Assembly (NCBI RefSeq): GCF_040117685.2
Contig: NZ_JBEDYP020000008.1
Span: 1 to 64,000, forward strand
Direction of reading: 5' to 3'
Length of the DNA stretch: 64,000 nucleotides
From: Gracilimonas sp040117685
GTDB lineage: Bacteria > Bacteroidota > Rhodothermia > Balneolales > Balneolaceae
In this document: positions 54,237-61,993 of the stretch, in pieces
Layout: every line of letters starts with the position of its first letter
Position numbering within the stretch: the stretch's first letter is position 1
The notes under the pieces: model-generated
Databases searched by the model: none
What the model saw: the letters and a program-made list of their open reading frames with translations, nothing else
What the model was told of the DNA's origin: nothing
Program-made: the position numbers and the translations under genes

Positions 54237-54893
54237 CTAAAGCAGTGCCTGTTCGTTCTCCATGGCAAAGCGAACCAAAGCGGCGGTATTTTTGAGCTTT
54301 AATTTCTTCAGTAAGTTTGTCCGGTGTTTCTCCACGGTTCGCGGGCTGATGTACAACTTGGAGGCAATTTCGGTGCTGGTAAGTCCTTCGGTGAGAAGTC
54401 CCAGTATTTCGCGCTCACGATTTGTAATGGATTTGATGGGATCGCCGGGACGTTTCTTTTTCTTGGCCAGGCGGATGTACTCTTCGGTCATCATTCGGGA
54501 GAATTGTTTGCCGAGAAATCGCTCGCCTTCCGAGACTTTTTCGGCAGCATCAATCAGTTCCAGGTGATGGGCCGATTTATGGATCAGGCCAAAAGCGCCG
54601 GAATCCAAAAATTCGTTGAGTGTTTTTTGATTGGTGTCATCAGCAAGCAGCAAGATGTTGGCATCGGGATTTTTGGAGATAATTTTCCTGGCAATGATAA
54701 TACCTTCCATCTCCGGCATCGAAAAAGAAAGGATGCAAAGCTGAGGCTTCACGCTTTCAAAAGCGGTAAGCACGAGGGCGCCGTTGTCAATCTCGCTGCA
54801 AATATTAAATGCACCGTGATCTCGCAAAATGGAGCTTAGTCCATACCTGAAAATTTCGTTGCCGTCCGCAACAATTGTATCAATTTTCGACAT
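54237..54893 (-). CDS. LuxR/NarL-type regulator with degenerate receiver
   Basis: A 218-residue regulator. The receiver (about 1-120) lacks key residues: the acidic pair is D10-G11 (normally DD), the phospho-Asp position is S56 (ILSFSMPEMEG, where D-x-x-MP is usual) and the switch Thr/Ser position is A84; K106 is kept. A LuxR-type HTH follows (about 153-215): ITNREREILGLLTEGLTSTE then KLYISPRTVEKHRTNLLKKL. It probably binds DNA without Asp phosphorylation. ATG 54893 is chosen for its GGGGAGGT box; the frame to 54932 adds 13 unsupported residues. Confidence 0.9.
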   Translation of the reverse strand: MSKIDTIVADGNEIFRYGLSSILRDHGAFNICSEIDNGALVLTAFESVKPQLCILSFSMPEMEGIIIARKIISKNPDANILLLADDTNQKTLNEFLDSGAFGLIHKSAHHLELIDAAEKVSEGERFLGKQFSRMMTEEYIRLAKKKKRPGDPIKSITNREREILGLLTEGLTSTEIASKLYISPRTVEKHRTNLLKKLKLKNTAALVRFAMENEQALL

Positions 54894-55057
54894 TTTACCT
54901 CCCCAGGCAGAATGGTTTTTCCTCCGACCCACGCGGAGAAAGGACAGATAATGTAGCTAAAAAAGCGGGAAGTATGCCAATTTAAATTTTCAGGAGGTTT
55001 TTTTGGTCTATTTATTCGTCATTACCAAGCTCGGTTGCCTGATTGAGCATGCCCTAC

Positions 55058-55094
55058 GCAACGCTTTCAGCACCTGCGGACGCTGAAAGGTTGC
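55058..55094. repeat. Inverted repeat GCAACGCTTTCAGC / GCTGAAAGGTTGC
   Basis: A 37-nt hairpin with nearly complementary arms of 13-14 nt around ACCTGCGGAC. It sits 22 nt from the larger palindromic element 55117-55270 and may belong to the same invasion. There is no T-run for a terminator. Confidence 0.5.
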
Positions 55095-55116
55095 TTAACC
55101 TACTCATTCATTTCCA

Positions 55117-55270
55117 CGTCATTGCAAGGAGCCAAAATGAAGAACCCGGGTTTGGGATGTGTAACGACGAAGCAATCTCCTGTTTATAACACCATAAATA
55201 ATTCATGGAGATCGCCGCGTCGTAATGCAGCTGGGGTTGGGTTTTGGCAATAATACTCCTCGCGATGACC
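55117..55270. repeat. 154-nt palindromic element (CGTCATTGC...GCGATGACC)
   Basis: The outer ends CGTCATTGCAAGGAG and CTCCTCGCGATGACC are inverted. Inside, ACGACGAAGCAATCTCC and GGAGATCGCCGCGTCGT form a second inverted pair. This two-tier structure matches a type of non-coding repeat seen between genes in many bacteria. It ends 6 nt before the stop codon of the membrane-protein gene at 55277. Confidence 0.85.
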
Positions 55271-55276
55271 GGCTCT

Positions 55277-55708
55277 TTATGTAACCAAACTCCATAAGAT
55301 CCAGGCACTGATTCCCGACTTGGAAGTCCACAACACAGTGCGAATCCAATTGGTGGAAACCAGCTTTTTAATGGCCTCTTTGTCTTTAGTTTTCTCCAGC
55401 TTGGAATGAGCCGGAACGGAAAAAAGTCCGGTTGCTGCCCAGATCAGAATTACGATATAAAAACCGGCCGCATTCAGCGAAAACCAGCCACTTATCCAGG
55501 CCAATCCAAAAGATGAAGTAATTTCAGCAACCATGACAGGGATCACAATCTTATCGATACTGTGTACATGATGGTGTTGAAAGGCGGAAAAATTATCGGT
55601 TCCCACAAAATGAAAGGAAGGATAGTGAACCCGCTGCACGGTCCAGATAAGCCCGGTCATAAAAAAGGACGAAAAGGTGTTGATCAAAAAAATCAGTTCA
55701 TATGACAT
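55277..55708 (-). CDS. Unknown four-span membrane protein (VHYPSF type)
   Basis: A 143-residue membrane protein with about four spans. Polar conserved-looking words sit at span edges: WTVQRVHYPSF, HHHVHSIDKIVIPVM, VPAHSKLEKTKD and VSTNWIRTVLWTSKSG. I recognise this as a recurrent uncharacterised bacterial family but have no function for it. Several His near the membrane face could bind metal or haem; that is speculation. It is divergent from aspS with 82 nt between the starts, and its stop almost touches a palindromic repeat. Confidence 0.75.
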   Translation of the reverse strand: MSYELIFLINTFSSFFMTGLIWTVQRVHYPSFHFVGTDNFSAFQHHHVHSIDKIVIPVMVAEITSSFGLAWISGWFSLNAAGFYIVILIWAATGLFSVPAHSKLEKTKDKEAIKKLVSTNWIRTVLWTSKSGISAWILWSLVT

Positions 55709-55790
55709 TGGAGTAAGCGATTCGTTTACATTATGTGTATTTTCAGCGCCTTATAAACCAAAAGTTTTCACTTACGATTCATCGAAACGA

Positions 55791-57575
55791 ATGACCCTTA
55801 AAAGAACACATACCTGCGGAGAACTTACCGCAAAAAATATTGGCGACGAAGTAATTTTAAACGGATGGGTTGGTCCCCGCCGTGATTTAGGCGGTGTAAT
55901 TTTTATTGATTTGAGAGACCGCTACGGTGTAACCCAGGTTGTTTTTACTGAAGAAGACGATCAGCTGCATGAAAAAGCGGAGCAGCTCCGGTCCGAATAT
56001 GTGATTGGGATTAAAGGGAAAGTGATTACGAGGGGTGAGGGGAACATCAACCCGAAACTCCCAACCGGGGAAATTGAGATTGAAGCTACCGATCTGGTGA
56101 TTTATTCGGAAGCAGAAACGACCCCGTTTGAGATCAAAGACGACATCAAAACCAATGAAGATACCCGTCTCAAATATCGGTATCTGGATTTACGTCGCCC
56201 TGAAGTTCAGCAAAAGCTGATGCTGCGCTCTAAATTCTATCAATCGGTGCGTTCTTTCTATCACGAGCGTGATTTTGCAGAAGTGGAAACACCGGTACTG
56301 ATGCGAAGCACTCCTGAAGGTGCCCGGGACTATTTGGTACCCAGCCGGGTAAATGCCGGGAAGTTTTTTGCGCTTCCTCAAAGCCCTCAGACTTATAAGC
56401 AGCTGCTGATGGTTTCCGGTTATGACCGGTATTTCCAGATTGTGAAATGTTTTCGGGATGAGGATTTACGGGCCGATCGCCAGCCTGAGTTTACTCAGAT
56501 TGATGTGGAGATGAGCTTTGTGGATGAAGAGGATATCTACAGCCACCACGAGCAGTTGATGAAAAAGGTATTCACAGAAACCATTGGCGCAGAAATTGAG
56601 GCACCCTTTCCACGAATGACCTACAATGAAGCCATGAATACCTACGGCAGCGATAAGCCGGATACCCGCTTTGGTCTGGAGTTTGCCGATTTTTCTGAGA
56701 TTGTGAAAGATGCTGAGTTCAAAGTGTTTTCCGGAACTGTGAAAAATGGCGGTGGCGTGGTAGGCATAACCGTACCCGGACAAGGGGATATGGGCCGTGG
56801 AGCTATTGACCGGCTCACCGATCGCGTGAAAGAGGAAACCGGAGCAGGAGGGCTGATCTACATCAAAATGCAGGAAGACGGCCCGCTTTGTAGTGTAGCT
56901 AAGTTTCTGACGGATGAAATTGTGGAGCAGATGGTGGAAAAAGCAGAAGCTAAGCAAGGAGATCTAGTTCTGATTCTTGCCGGACCTAAACCGGATGTGT
57001 TAAAGCAACTCGGTCAGCTTCGCCTGATGATGGGTAAAGAGTTTAACCTGATTGATGAATCAAAATACAACTTCCTGTGGGTAACGGAATTTCCACTACT
57101 GGAGTGGGATGAAGAAACACGTCGGTACCATGCCATGCACCATCCGTTCACTTCTCCAAAGGCGGAAGATGTGGAGTTGATGGAATCTGATCCGGCTAAA
57201 GTACGTGCCCGGGCTTACGATTTAGTATTAAACGGGAATGAAATTGGTGGCGGATCGATTAGGATTCATGACCAAAAAATGCAGAGCAGAATGTTTGAAC
57301 TGCTGGGAATTGGCGACAAGGAAGCACGTGAGAAGTTCGGCTTCCTGCTGGATGCGTTTAAATATGGTGCCCCTCCACATGGCGGAATTGCTTTTGGGGT
57401 AGATCGTATTGTAATGTTGCTGACCGGTGCAAAGAGCCTCCGTGATGTAATTGCATTCCCTAAGAACCAGAAAGCGCAAAGCATGATGGACAATTCACCG
57501 GATGTAGTGGATAAAGATCAGCTTGATGAACTGCATATTTCCATTAAGAAAAATATTAAGGATCAACTATCGTGA
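55791..57575 (+). CDS. aspS: Aspartyl-tRNA synthetase, bacterial type
   Basis: AspS charges tRNA-Asp. The 594-residue product begins with an OB-fold anticodon domain (RTHTCGELTAKNIGDEVILN, GWVGPRRDLGGVIF). The class II core follows with YRYLDLRRPEVQQKLMLRSK and FRDEDLRADRQPEFTQIDVE. The bacterial GAD insertion lies around 290-420, and the core ends with PPHGGIAFGVDRIVMLLTGA. ATG 55791 is preferred over upstream starts because it matches the family N-terminus, although no SD is visible. Whether it also charges tRNA-Asn cannot be judged here. It overlaps the DUF429 gene by 4 nt. Confidence 0.96.
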   Translation: MTLKRTHTCGELTAKNIGDEVILNGWVGPRRDLGGVIFIDLRDRYGVTQVVFTEEDDQLHEKAEQLRSEYVIGIKGKVITRGEGNINPKLPTGEIEIEATDLVIYSEAETTPFEIKDDIKTNEDTRLKYRYLDLRRPEVQQKLMLRSKFYQSVRSFYHERDFAEVETPVLMRSTPEGARDYLVPSRVNAGKFFALPQSPQTYKQLLMVSGYDRYFQIVKCFRDEDLRADRQPEFTQIDVEMSFVDEEDIYSHHEQLMKKVFTETIGAEIEAPFPRMTYNEAMNTYGSDKPDTRFGLEFADFSEIVKDAEFKVFSGTVKNGGGVVGITVPGQGDMGRGAIDRLTDRVKEETGAGGLIYIKMQEDGPLCSVAKFLTDEIVEQMVEKAEAKQGDLVLILAGPKPDVLKQLGQLRLMMGKEFNLIDESKYNFLWVTEFPLLEWDEETRRYHAMHHPFTSPKAEDVELMESDPAKVRARAYDLVLNGNEIGGGSIRIHDQKMQSRMFELLGIGDKEAREKFGFLLDAFKYGAPPHGGIAFGVDRIVMLLTGAKSLRDVIAFPKNQKAQSMMDNSPDVVDKDQLDELHISIKKNIKDQLS

Positions 57576-58279
57576 AAACAGCAGGAATAGACGGCTGCCT
57601 GGCAGGCTGGCTCCTCATCACTTTTGATGAAGGCGAAGAAAAATACGAAGTGCTTCGTGACCGGGAAGCACTGAAAGAAGCTTTTGAAACCTACGACCGG
57701 GTTTTTATCGATATGCCTATTGGGCTTGAAGATGAGGAATATACCCGGGAAGCGGATGCTTTGCTTCGCAAAAAACTGGGCGGCGAATATGCATCCAGTG
57801 TGTTCAGTCCTCCCATACGTCCGGCATTGACCGCTCCATCATATGTAGAAGCCAATATGATCAGCCATGAGTACACCGAGAAAAAACTGACGCTGCAATC
57901 GTGGAACATTACCCCAAAAATACAGATGGTGGATGAGTTGCTTCGGGCCGACAAAGAATTGATCGATACAGTGTTGGAAGCACATCCGGAGCTGCTGTTT
58001 CAGAAATTGAATGGCGGCATGATTTATCAGAAGAAAAACCTGAAGAAGGGGATTAAGCACCGCCTGAAACTAATCGAAGATCGCGAGCCTATTGCCGAGG
58101 ATTTTTTCCGGGATATCAAGGAAGATTTCCGGCGTAATGAAGTGGAAGAAGATGACATTGTTGATGCCATGGTGCTGGCGTATTGCGCCAAAATTTCGGA
58201 AGAAGAAGGCATTAAAACGTTACCGGCAGAATTCGAATATGATTCCGAAGGGATGCGCAAAGCCATTCACTATGTGTAG
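57572..58279 (+). CDS. DUF429 domain protein (RNase H-like fold)
   Basis: A 235-residue soluble protein of the DUF429 family, predicted RNase H-like. It starts with AGIDGCLAGWLLITFDEGEE (the first acidic residue of the fold), then RVFIDMPIGL with the second. VFSPPIRPAL and AHPELLFQKLNG are family words, and EEDDIVDAMVLAYCA gives the late acidic residues. Nuclease activity is inferred from fold only. It starts GTG overlapping the aspS stop (GTGA), so it depends on aspS translation. Its stop codon overlaps a palindromic repeat by one base. Confidence 0.85.
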   Translation: MKTAGIDGCLAGWLLITFDEGEEKYEVLRDREALKEAFETYDRVFIDMPIGLEDEEYTREADALLRKKLGGEYASSVFSPPIRPALTAPSYVEANMISHEYTEKKLTLQSWNITPKIQMVDELLRADKELIDTVLEAHPELLFQKLNGGMIYQKKNLKKGIKHRLKLIEDREPIAEDFFRDIKEDFRRNEVEEDDIVDAMVLAYCAKISEEEGIKTLPAEFEYDSEGMRKAIHYV

Positions 58280-58506
58280 AACATCCAACAAGGAACATCG
58301 AACTTTGAAATTTTTAGTTCAGCATTCATTACCGGATGTTACTTGCCCGGTGTTATAGAACATTCTGCTTTTTTTGCTCCTACGCAGAGGGTCAGAGCAA
58401 GGAGAAGGCTATACACTTCGTTTAAACTTCGAACATCGAGCAAGGAACCTTGAACTAAATTCCGTTCAATGTTCGTCATTCATTCGAAGTTCCTTGTTCG
58501 GAGTTC
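58279..58506. repeat. GAACATC/AAGGAAC palindromic element filling a convergent gap
   Basis: The left end GAACATCCAACAAGGAACAT is inverted with TTCCTTGTTCGGAGTTC at the right end (five mismatches over 24 nt). A third partial copy (GAACATCGAGCAAGGAACCT) lies at 58432-58451. The element starts within the DUF429 stop codon and ends at the base before the sthA stop codon. No gene is seen inside. Confidence 0.75.
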
Positions 58507-59966
58507 TTACTCTTTGCTTTTGAGGATTTTCTTGTACTTCACACCGGCTTTGTACACTCTGTTGATGCCGTTGAAGGCTGCAATGCGGTAGGCTTCGCTG
58601 TAGGTCGGATAGTTTAAAACGTGGTTTATAAAGTATCGGATATCGCCCCCTAAAGACATGACGGCCTGCCCGAGGTGAATCAGGTCGCTGGCGCGTTCGC
58701 CCAGAATGTGAATACCGACCAGTTTTAAGGTTTCAGTTTCAAAAACCAGTTTTAACAATCCATCCTGCTGGTTGCTGATATCTCCCTGGGTGATATTTTT
58801 GTAGTAGGCTCTTCCAACGGTTACATCCAGTCCATCGGCTTTTGCTTCTTTTTCGGTGAGACCGATACTGGAAATCTCCGGAATGGAATAGATAGCTCGA
58901 GGAATCTCCGGGGGACGTCCAGCGCTTCGATGCCGAACATTCTGCAAGAGGAAATCCGGCCTTCTGAAAAAGCAGAAGAAGCCATAGCCGGAAAACCTTT
59001 CACATCGCCGCTGGCATAAATATTAGAGATATTGGTTTGATGGTCATCATTTGTTTTGATGTATCCTTTATCATCGAGTTCAACCCCAACTTCCTGGAGT
59101 CCGAGGTTTTCGGTATTGGGGACTTTACCACCAAGATAAAGCACGTGCTCGGTTTCGATTACACGGTCTCGATTTCCTTCATTATCATTTCGGAGATTAT
59201 ATTTAACCTCTGTGGTGTTTCGGAGGGTATTGGGCTTAATTTCGATATTCTCAGCATTCGAAAAGACTTCAATTTTCTGCTTTTCTAAAATTTGCTGGAG
59301 CTGTTCGGAAATCTCATTATCTAAAAAAGGGAGGAAGTTTTCCTTTTCATTTAAAATCGAAACCCGGCTTCCCAGGTTAGAGAATGTAGTTGCATATTCG
59401 AGCATTCTAACTCCGTCTCCCACCACAACCAGGCGACGCGGAATATGAGATAAGGTAAGAATGGAGGTATAGTCAAATACCTTATCGTGATCCAGCTCAA
59501 AACCTGTTGGTTTTACAGGTTTACTCCCGGTGGCAACTAAAATATAGTCACCTGAATAAGTTTTTTTGGACCCGTCCGAGGCTTCGACTTCAACCTCGTG
59601 TTCAGTTTTAAGTTTACCGTGTCCCCGAACGGTATCAATTTCATTCTTCTCAAAATCGGTTTTCACCTTCGTATTCTTGCTTTCCAGAATCTGGTTTTTG
59701 TACATCAGCAGGTCAGCCATATGGTGATGCTGATAGGCTTTTTCTTTGGCCAGGTCTTTGAACTGATTTTGAAAGCGCTGAATGATACGCGCTGTTTCGC
59801 GAAGGGCTTTGCTGGGAATGGTGCCGGAATTAATCCAGGTTCCACCAAAAGAATCTTCGTTGGCTTCAATTACCAACACTTTTTTGTCAAACTTAGAGCT
59901 CTGCATAGCGCAGGATAAACCGGCGGGTCCGCTACCAATAACAATGACATCGTAATCGTACTTCAT
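58507..59966 (-). pseudogene. sthA: Soluble pyridine nucleotide transhydrogenase, frameshifted
   Basis: The two halves of one flavoprotein lie in different frames. The N-terminal part (start 59966) has the FAD fold DVIVIGSGPAGLSCAMQSSK, then GGTWINSGTIPSKALRETAR without the redox Cys pair (so not lipoamide dehydrogenase), and ends near IEALDV. The C-terminal part continues as PPEIPRAIYSIPEISSIGLT and runs to 58507. The frames join if one C is added to the C5 run at 58910-58914 (G5 on the plus strand). SthA moves hydride between NADPH and NAD+. Sequencing error, real mutation and phase variation are all possible. Confidence 0.85.
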
Positions 59967-60184
59967 AAATAAACTGAGTGAGTGTGTGAGCACCAAAGAT
60001 ACTTCAATTTTAAGAGGATTTCAGAGCTACATTTACTCATAGTGTTAACATATCTAAAAGATAGATTGTTTAGATGGAGGCAGGAACGAATTTTAGCGGG
60101 GTATTGCTTATGTTTGGGAACGATAAATTAAAGGCGCACAACTTGTAAGCGTCCATTAAATCAGAATTTAATTTGGAGGTAAAA

Positions 60185-60793
60185 ATGGCTTATTCTCTAC
60201 CCGATCTCCCATACGATTACGATGCACTTGAACCACATTTTGATGCACGTACCATGGAGATCCATCACACCAAACATCACCAGGGTTATACTAATAAAGT
60301 AAATGCTGCCCTTGAAGGTCACGACTTTGCGGATCTTGATATCGAAGAAGTATTGCGCAGAATTGATGAAGTTCCAGCCGATAAGAAACAGGCTGTAATC
60401 AATAACGGTGGCGGATATGCTAACCACAAACTGTTCTGGACTATTCTATCCCCAAACGGTGGCGGAGAACCAGAAGGTGATTTAGCTGATGCTATCAATA
60501 ATACTTATGGCAGCCTGGATAAGTTTAAAGAAGAGTTTTCAAATGCAGCCGGCTCTCGTTTCGGATCCGGATGGGCATGGTTGTCAGTTGATGGCAGCGG
60601 AGACCTTCAGGTACATTCCACTCCAAACCAGGACAGCCCGTTAATGAAAGGATTTACACCAATTCTTGGACTTGATGTTTGGGAGCACGCATATTATTTG
60701 AATTATCAGAACCGACGTCCTGATTACATTTCCGCTTTCTGGAATGTGATTAACTGGGATCAGGTTGCTGAAAACTATAAAGCCGCTAAGTAA
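60185..60793 (+). CDS. sodA: Superoxide dismutase (Mn/Fe family, Mn-like)
   Basis: It disproportionates superoxide to peroxide and oxygen. The 202-residue product has all four metal ligands: H27, H81, D164 and H168 (LGLDVWEHAYY). Q149 in HSTPNQDSPL is placed as in Mn enzymes, while Fe enzymes usually carry the active-site Gln earlier, so Mn or cambialistic use is likely. No signal peptide. A TTGGAGGTAAAA box directly precedes ATG 60185; the frame to 60173 would cover that box. Confidence 0.96.
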   Translation: MAYSLPDLPYDYDALEPHFDARTMEIHHTKHHQGYTNKVNAALEGHDFADLDIEEVLRRIDEVPADKKQAVINNGGGYANHKLFWTILSPNGGGEPEGDLADAINNTYGSLDKFKEEFSNAAGSRFGSGWAWLSVDGSGDLQVHSTPNQDSPLMKGFTPILGLDVWEHAYYLNYQNRRPDYISAFWNVINWDQVAENYKAAK

Positions 60794-60815
60794 GTACGGC
60801 AATTGACTATTGACG

Positions 60816-60852
60816 AATGACGGTGGACGATAAATGTTCACCGTCATTTCTA
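60816..60852 (+). terminator. Hairpin after sodA (probable terminator)
   Basis: AATGACGGTG pairs with CACCGTCATT (extended by inner AC/GT pairs) and is followed by a T-rich TTCTATTT stretch. Just before it, TTGAC-like words repeat every 7 nt (TTGACTATTGACGAATGACG), similar in style to the repeat at 14405. Confidence 0.7.
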
Positions 60853-60965
60853 TTTCAGATAGCTGCCGTTGATGTGATTCATCAGCATTTGCGATAGACT
60901 GTGTTGCAAAATTGATATAGAGAGTTTGTATATTTGATTGAATTAAAAATGAAAGAGGTAATGTT

Positions 60966-61424
60966 ATGCAATTTGGATTTGGCGTAGGACCTGATACTTC
61001 CTGGATGCGAGAAGAACTCACCCAATTTGGGGTAGAGGAATTAAAGACAACTGAAGATGTTGATCGTGCTATGAACGAATATAAAGGCACGATGCTGTTA
61101 GCTATCAATTCTGTTTGTGGATGCGCGGCTGGTAATGCCCGTCCCGGATTGGGTATTGCTCTGGAGCAATCGGAAGAAAAACCGGACCACATGGTAACTG
61201 TTTTTGCCGGTCAGGATAAAGAAGCCACGGCTCATGCCCGTGATTATTTTTCTGAATACCCGCCGTCTTCTCCGGCGTTTGCCTACTTCGTGGATGGAGA
61301 AATCAAAGCTATGATTCCCCGTCACCGAATTGAAGGCCGTACCAAAGATGAAGTAGCGGCTGACCTGAAAATGGTTTTTGAAGCTTTTTCCAAAGAAAAC
61401 AGAGAAAAAGCGGAGAAAGAGTAA
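60966..61424 (+). CDS. Bacilliredoxin (BrxA/BrxB family)
   Basis: A 152-residue thioredoxin-fold protein of the YphP/YqiW family that removes bacillithiol from protein cysteines. The CGC active site is C51-G52-C53 in AINSVCGCAAGNARPG; downstream MVTVFAGQDKEATAHARDYF and PPSSPAFAYFVDGEI, then HRIEGRTKDEVAADL, are typical. Its presence implies that the cell makes bacillithiol, as many Bacteroidota and relatives do. It lies after sodA and before a strong terminator; sodA, brx and sthA together suggest an oxidant-defence neighbourhood. Confidence 0.93.
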   Translation: MQFGFGVGPDTSWMREELTQFGVEELKTTEDVDRAMNEYKGTMLLAINSVCGCAAGNARPGLGIALEQSEEKPDHMVTVFAGQDKEATAHARDYFSEYPPSSPAFAYFVDGEIKAMIPRHRIEGRTKDEVAADLKMVFEAFSKENREKAEKE

Positions 61425-61451
61425 CCATACTTTTTCACGTATTAAGTTTTT

Positions 61452-61480
61452 AAAAGCCGGCTCAAAAAGCCGGCTTTTTT
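61452..61480 (+). terminator. Terminator after bacilliredoxin
   Basis: A perfect 11-bp stem AAAAGCCGGCT/AGCCGGCTTTT with a CAAAA loop and a further T-run. Confidence 0.94.
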
Positions 61481-61600
61481 TATGAATTAAATATCAGGGT
61501 TAAAAATTTTAGGAGGTAAAAAATATAAAAACAATAGTTTATCCAGGCAGTAGTCTTTTTGGGAAGTATATAGTACATTTTGGAAACAAATGTAACGGCT

Positions 61601-61990
61601 ATGAAAGGCGATATTTCCAAGAAAGCTATTATCGTAGAAGATAATCTCATTCTTTCGCTTCTGTATGAGAATTATCTCAAGGAAATGGTTTTTAAAACCG
61701 TTGGCGAGATTACCAGCGGTGAGAAAGCCGTTGAATTGGTTAAAAAATATACACCCGATGTAGTCATTATGGATATTATGCTGAATGGAAGCATAGACGG
61801 TATCCAGGCTGCACAGGAGATACGGAAGTTTTCACAGGCTCCCATCGTTTTTATTACCGGCAATTCCGATACCGCTCACGTTGACCGTGCAAAGCTGGTT
61901 TCAAATTCAAAATTCCTGAAGAAACCGATTTCCGAAGATAAGCTCAAAAAAGCAGTGAACTATCTCTTGTCGGATAAACCTAAGGTTTAG
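61601..61990 (+). CDS. Receiver-only response regulator
   Basis: A 129-residue CheY-like single receiver with no output domain. All switch residues are present: E13/D14, phospho-Asp D58 (VVIMDIMLNGS), T86 (VFITGNSD) and K108 (FLKKPI). It probably relays phosphate or binds a partner protein. No kinase is adjacent; the nearest kinase in the window is at 35868, far away. ATG 61601 is preferred over TTG 61580; neither has a clear SD. It is convergent with the MscS gene, 3 nt between stops. Confidence 0.9.
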   Translation: MKGDISKKAIIVEDNLILSLLYENYLKEMVFKTVGEITSGEKAVELVKKYTPDVVIMDIMLNGSIDGIQAAQEIRKFSQAPIVFITGNSDTAHVDRAKLVSNSKFLKKPISEDKLKKAVNYLLSDKPKV

Positions 61991-61993
61991 GCT

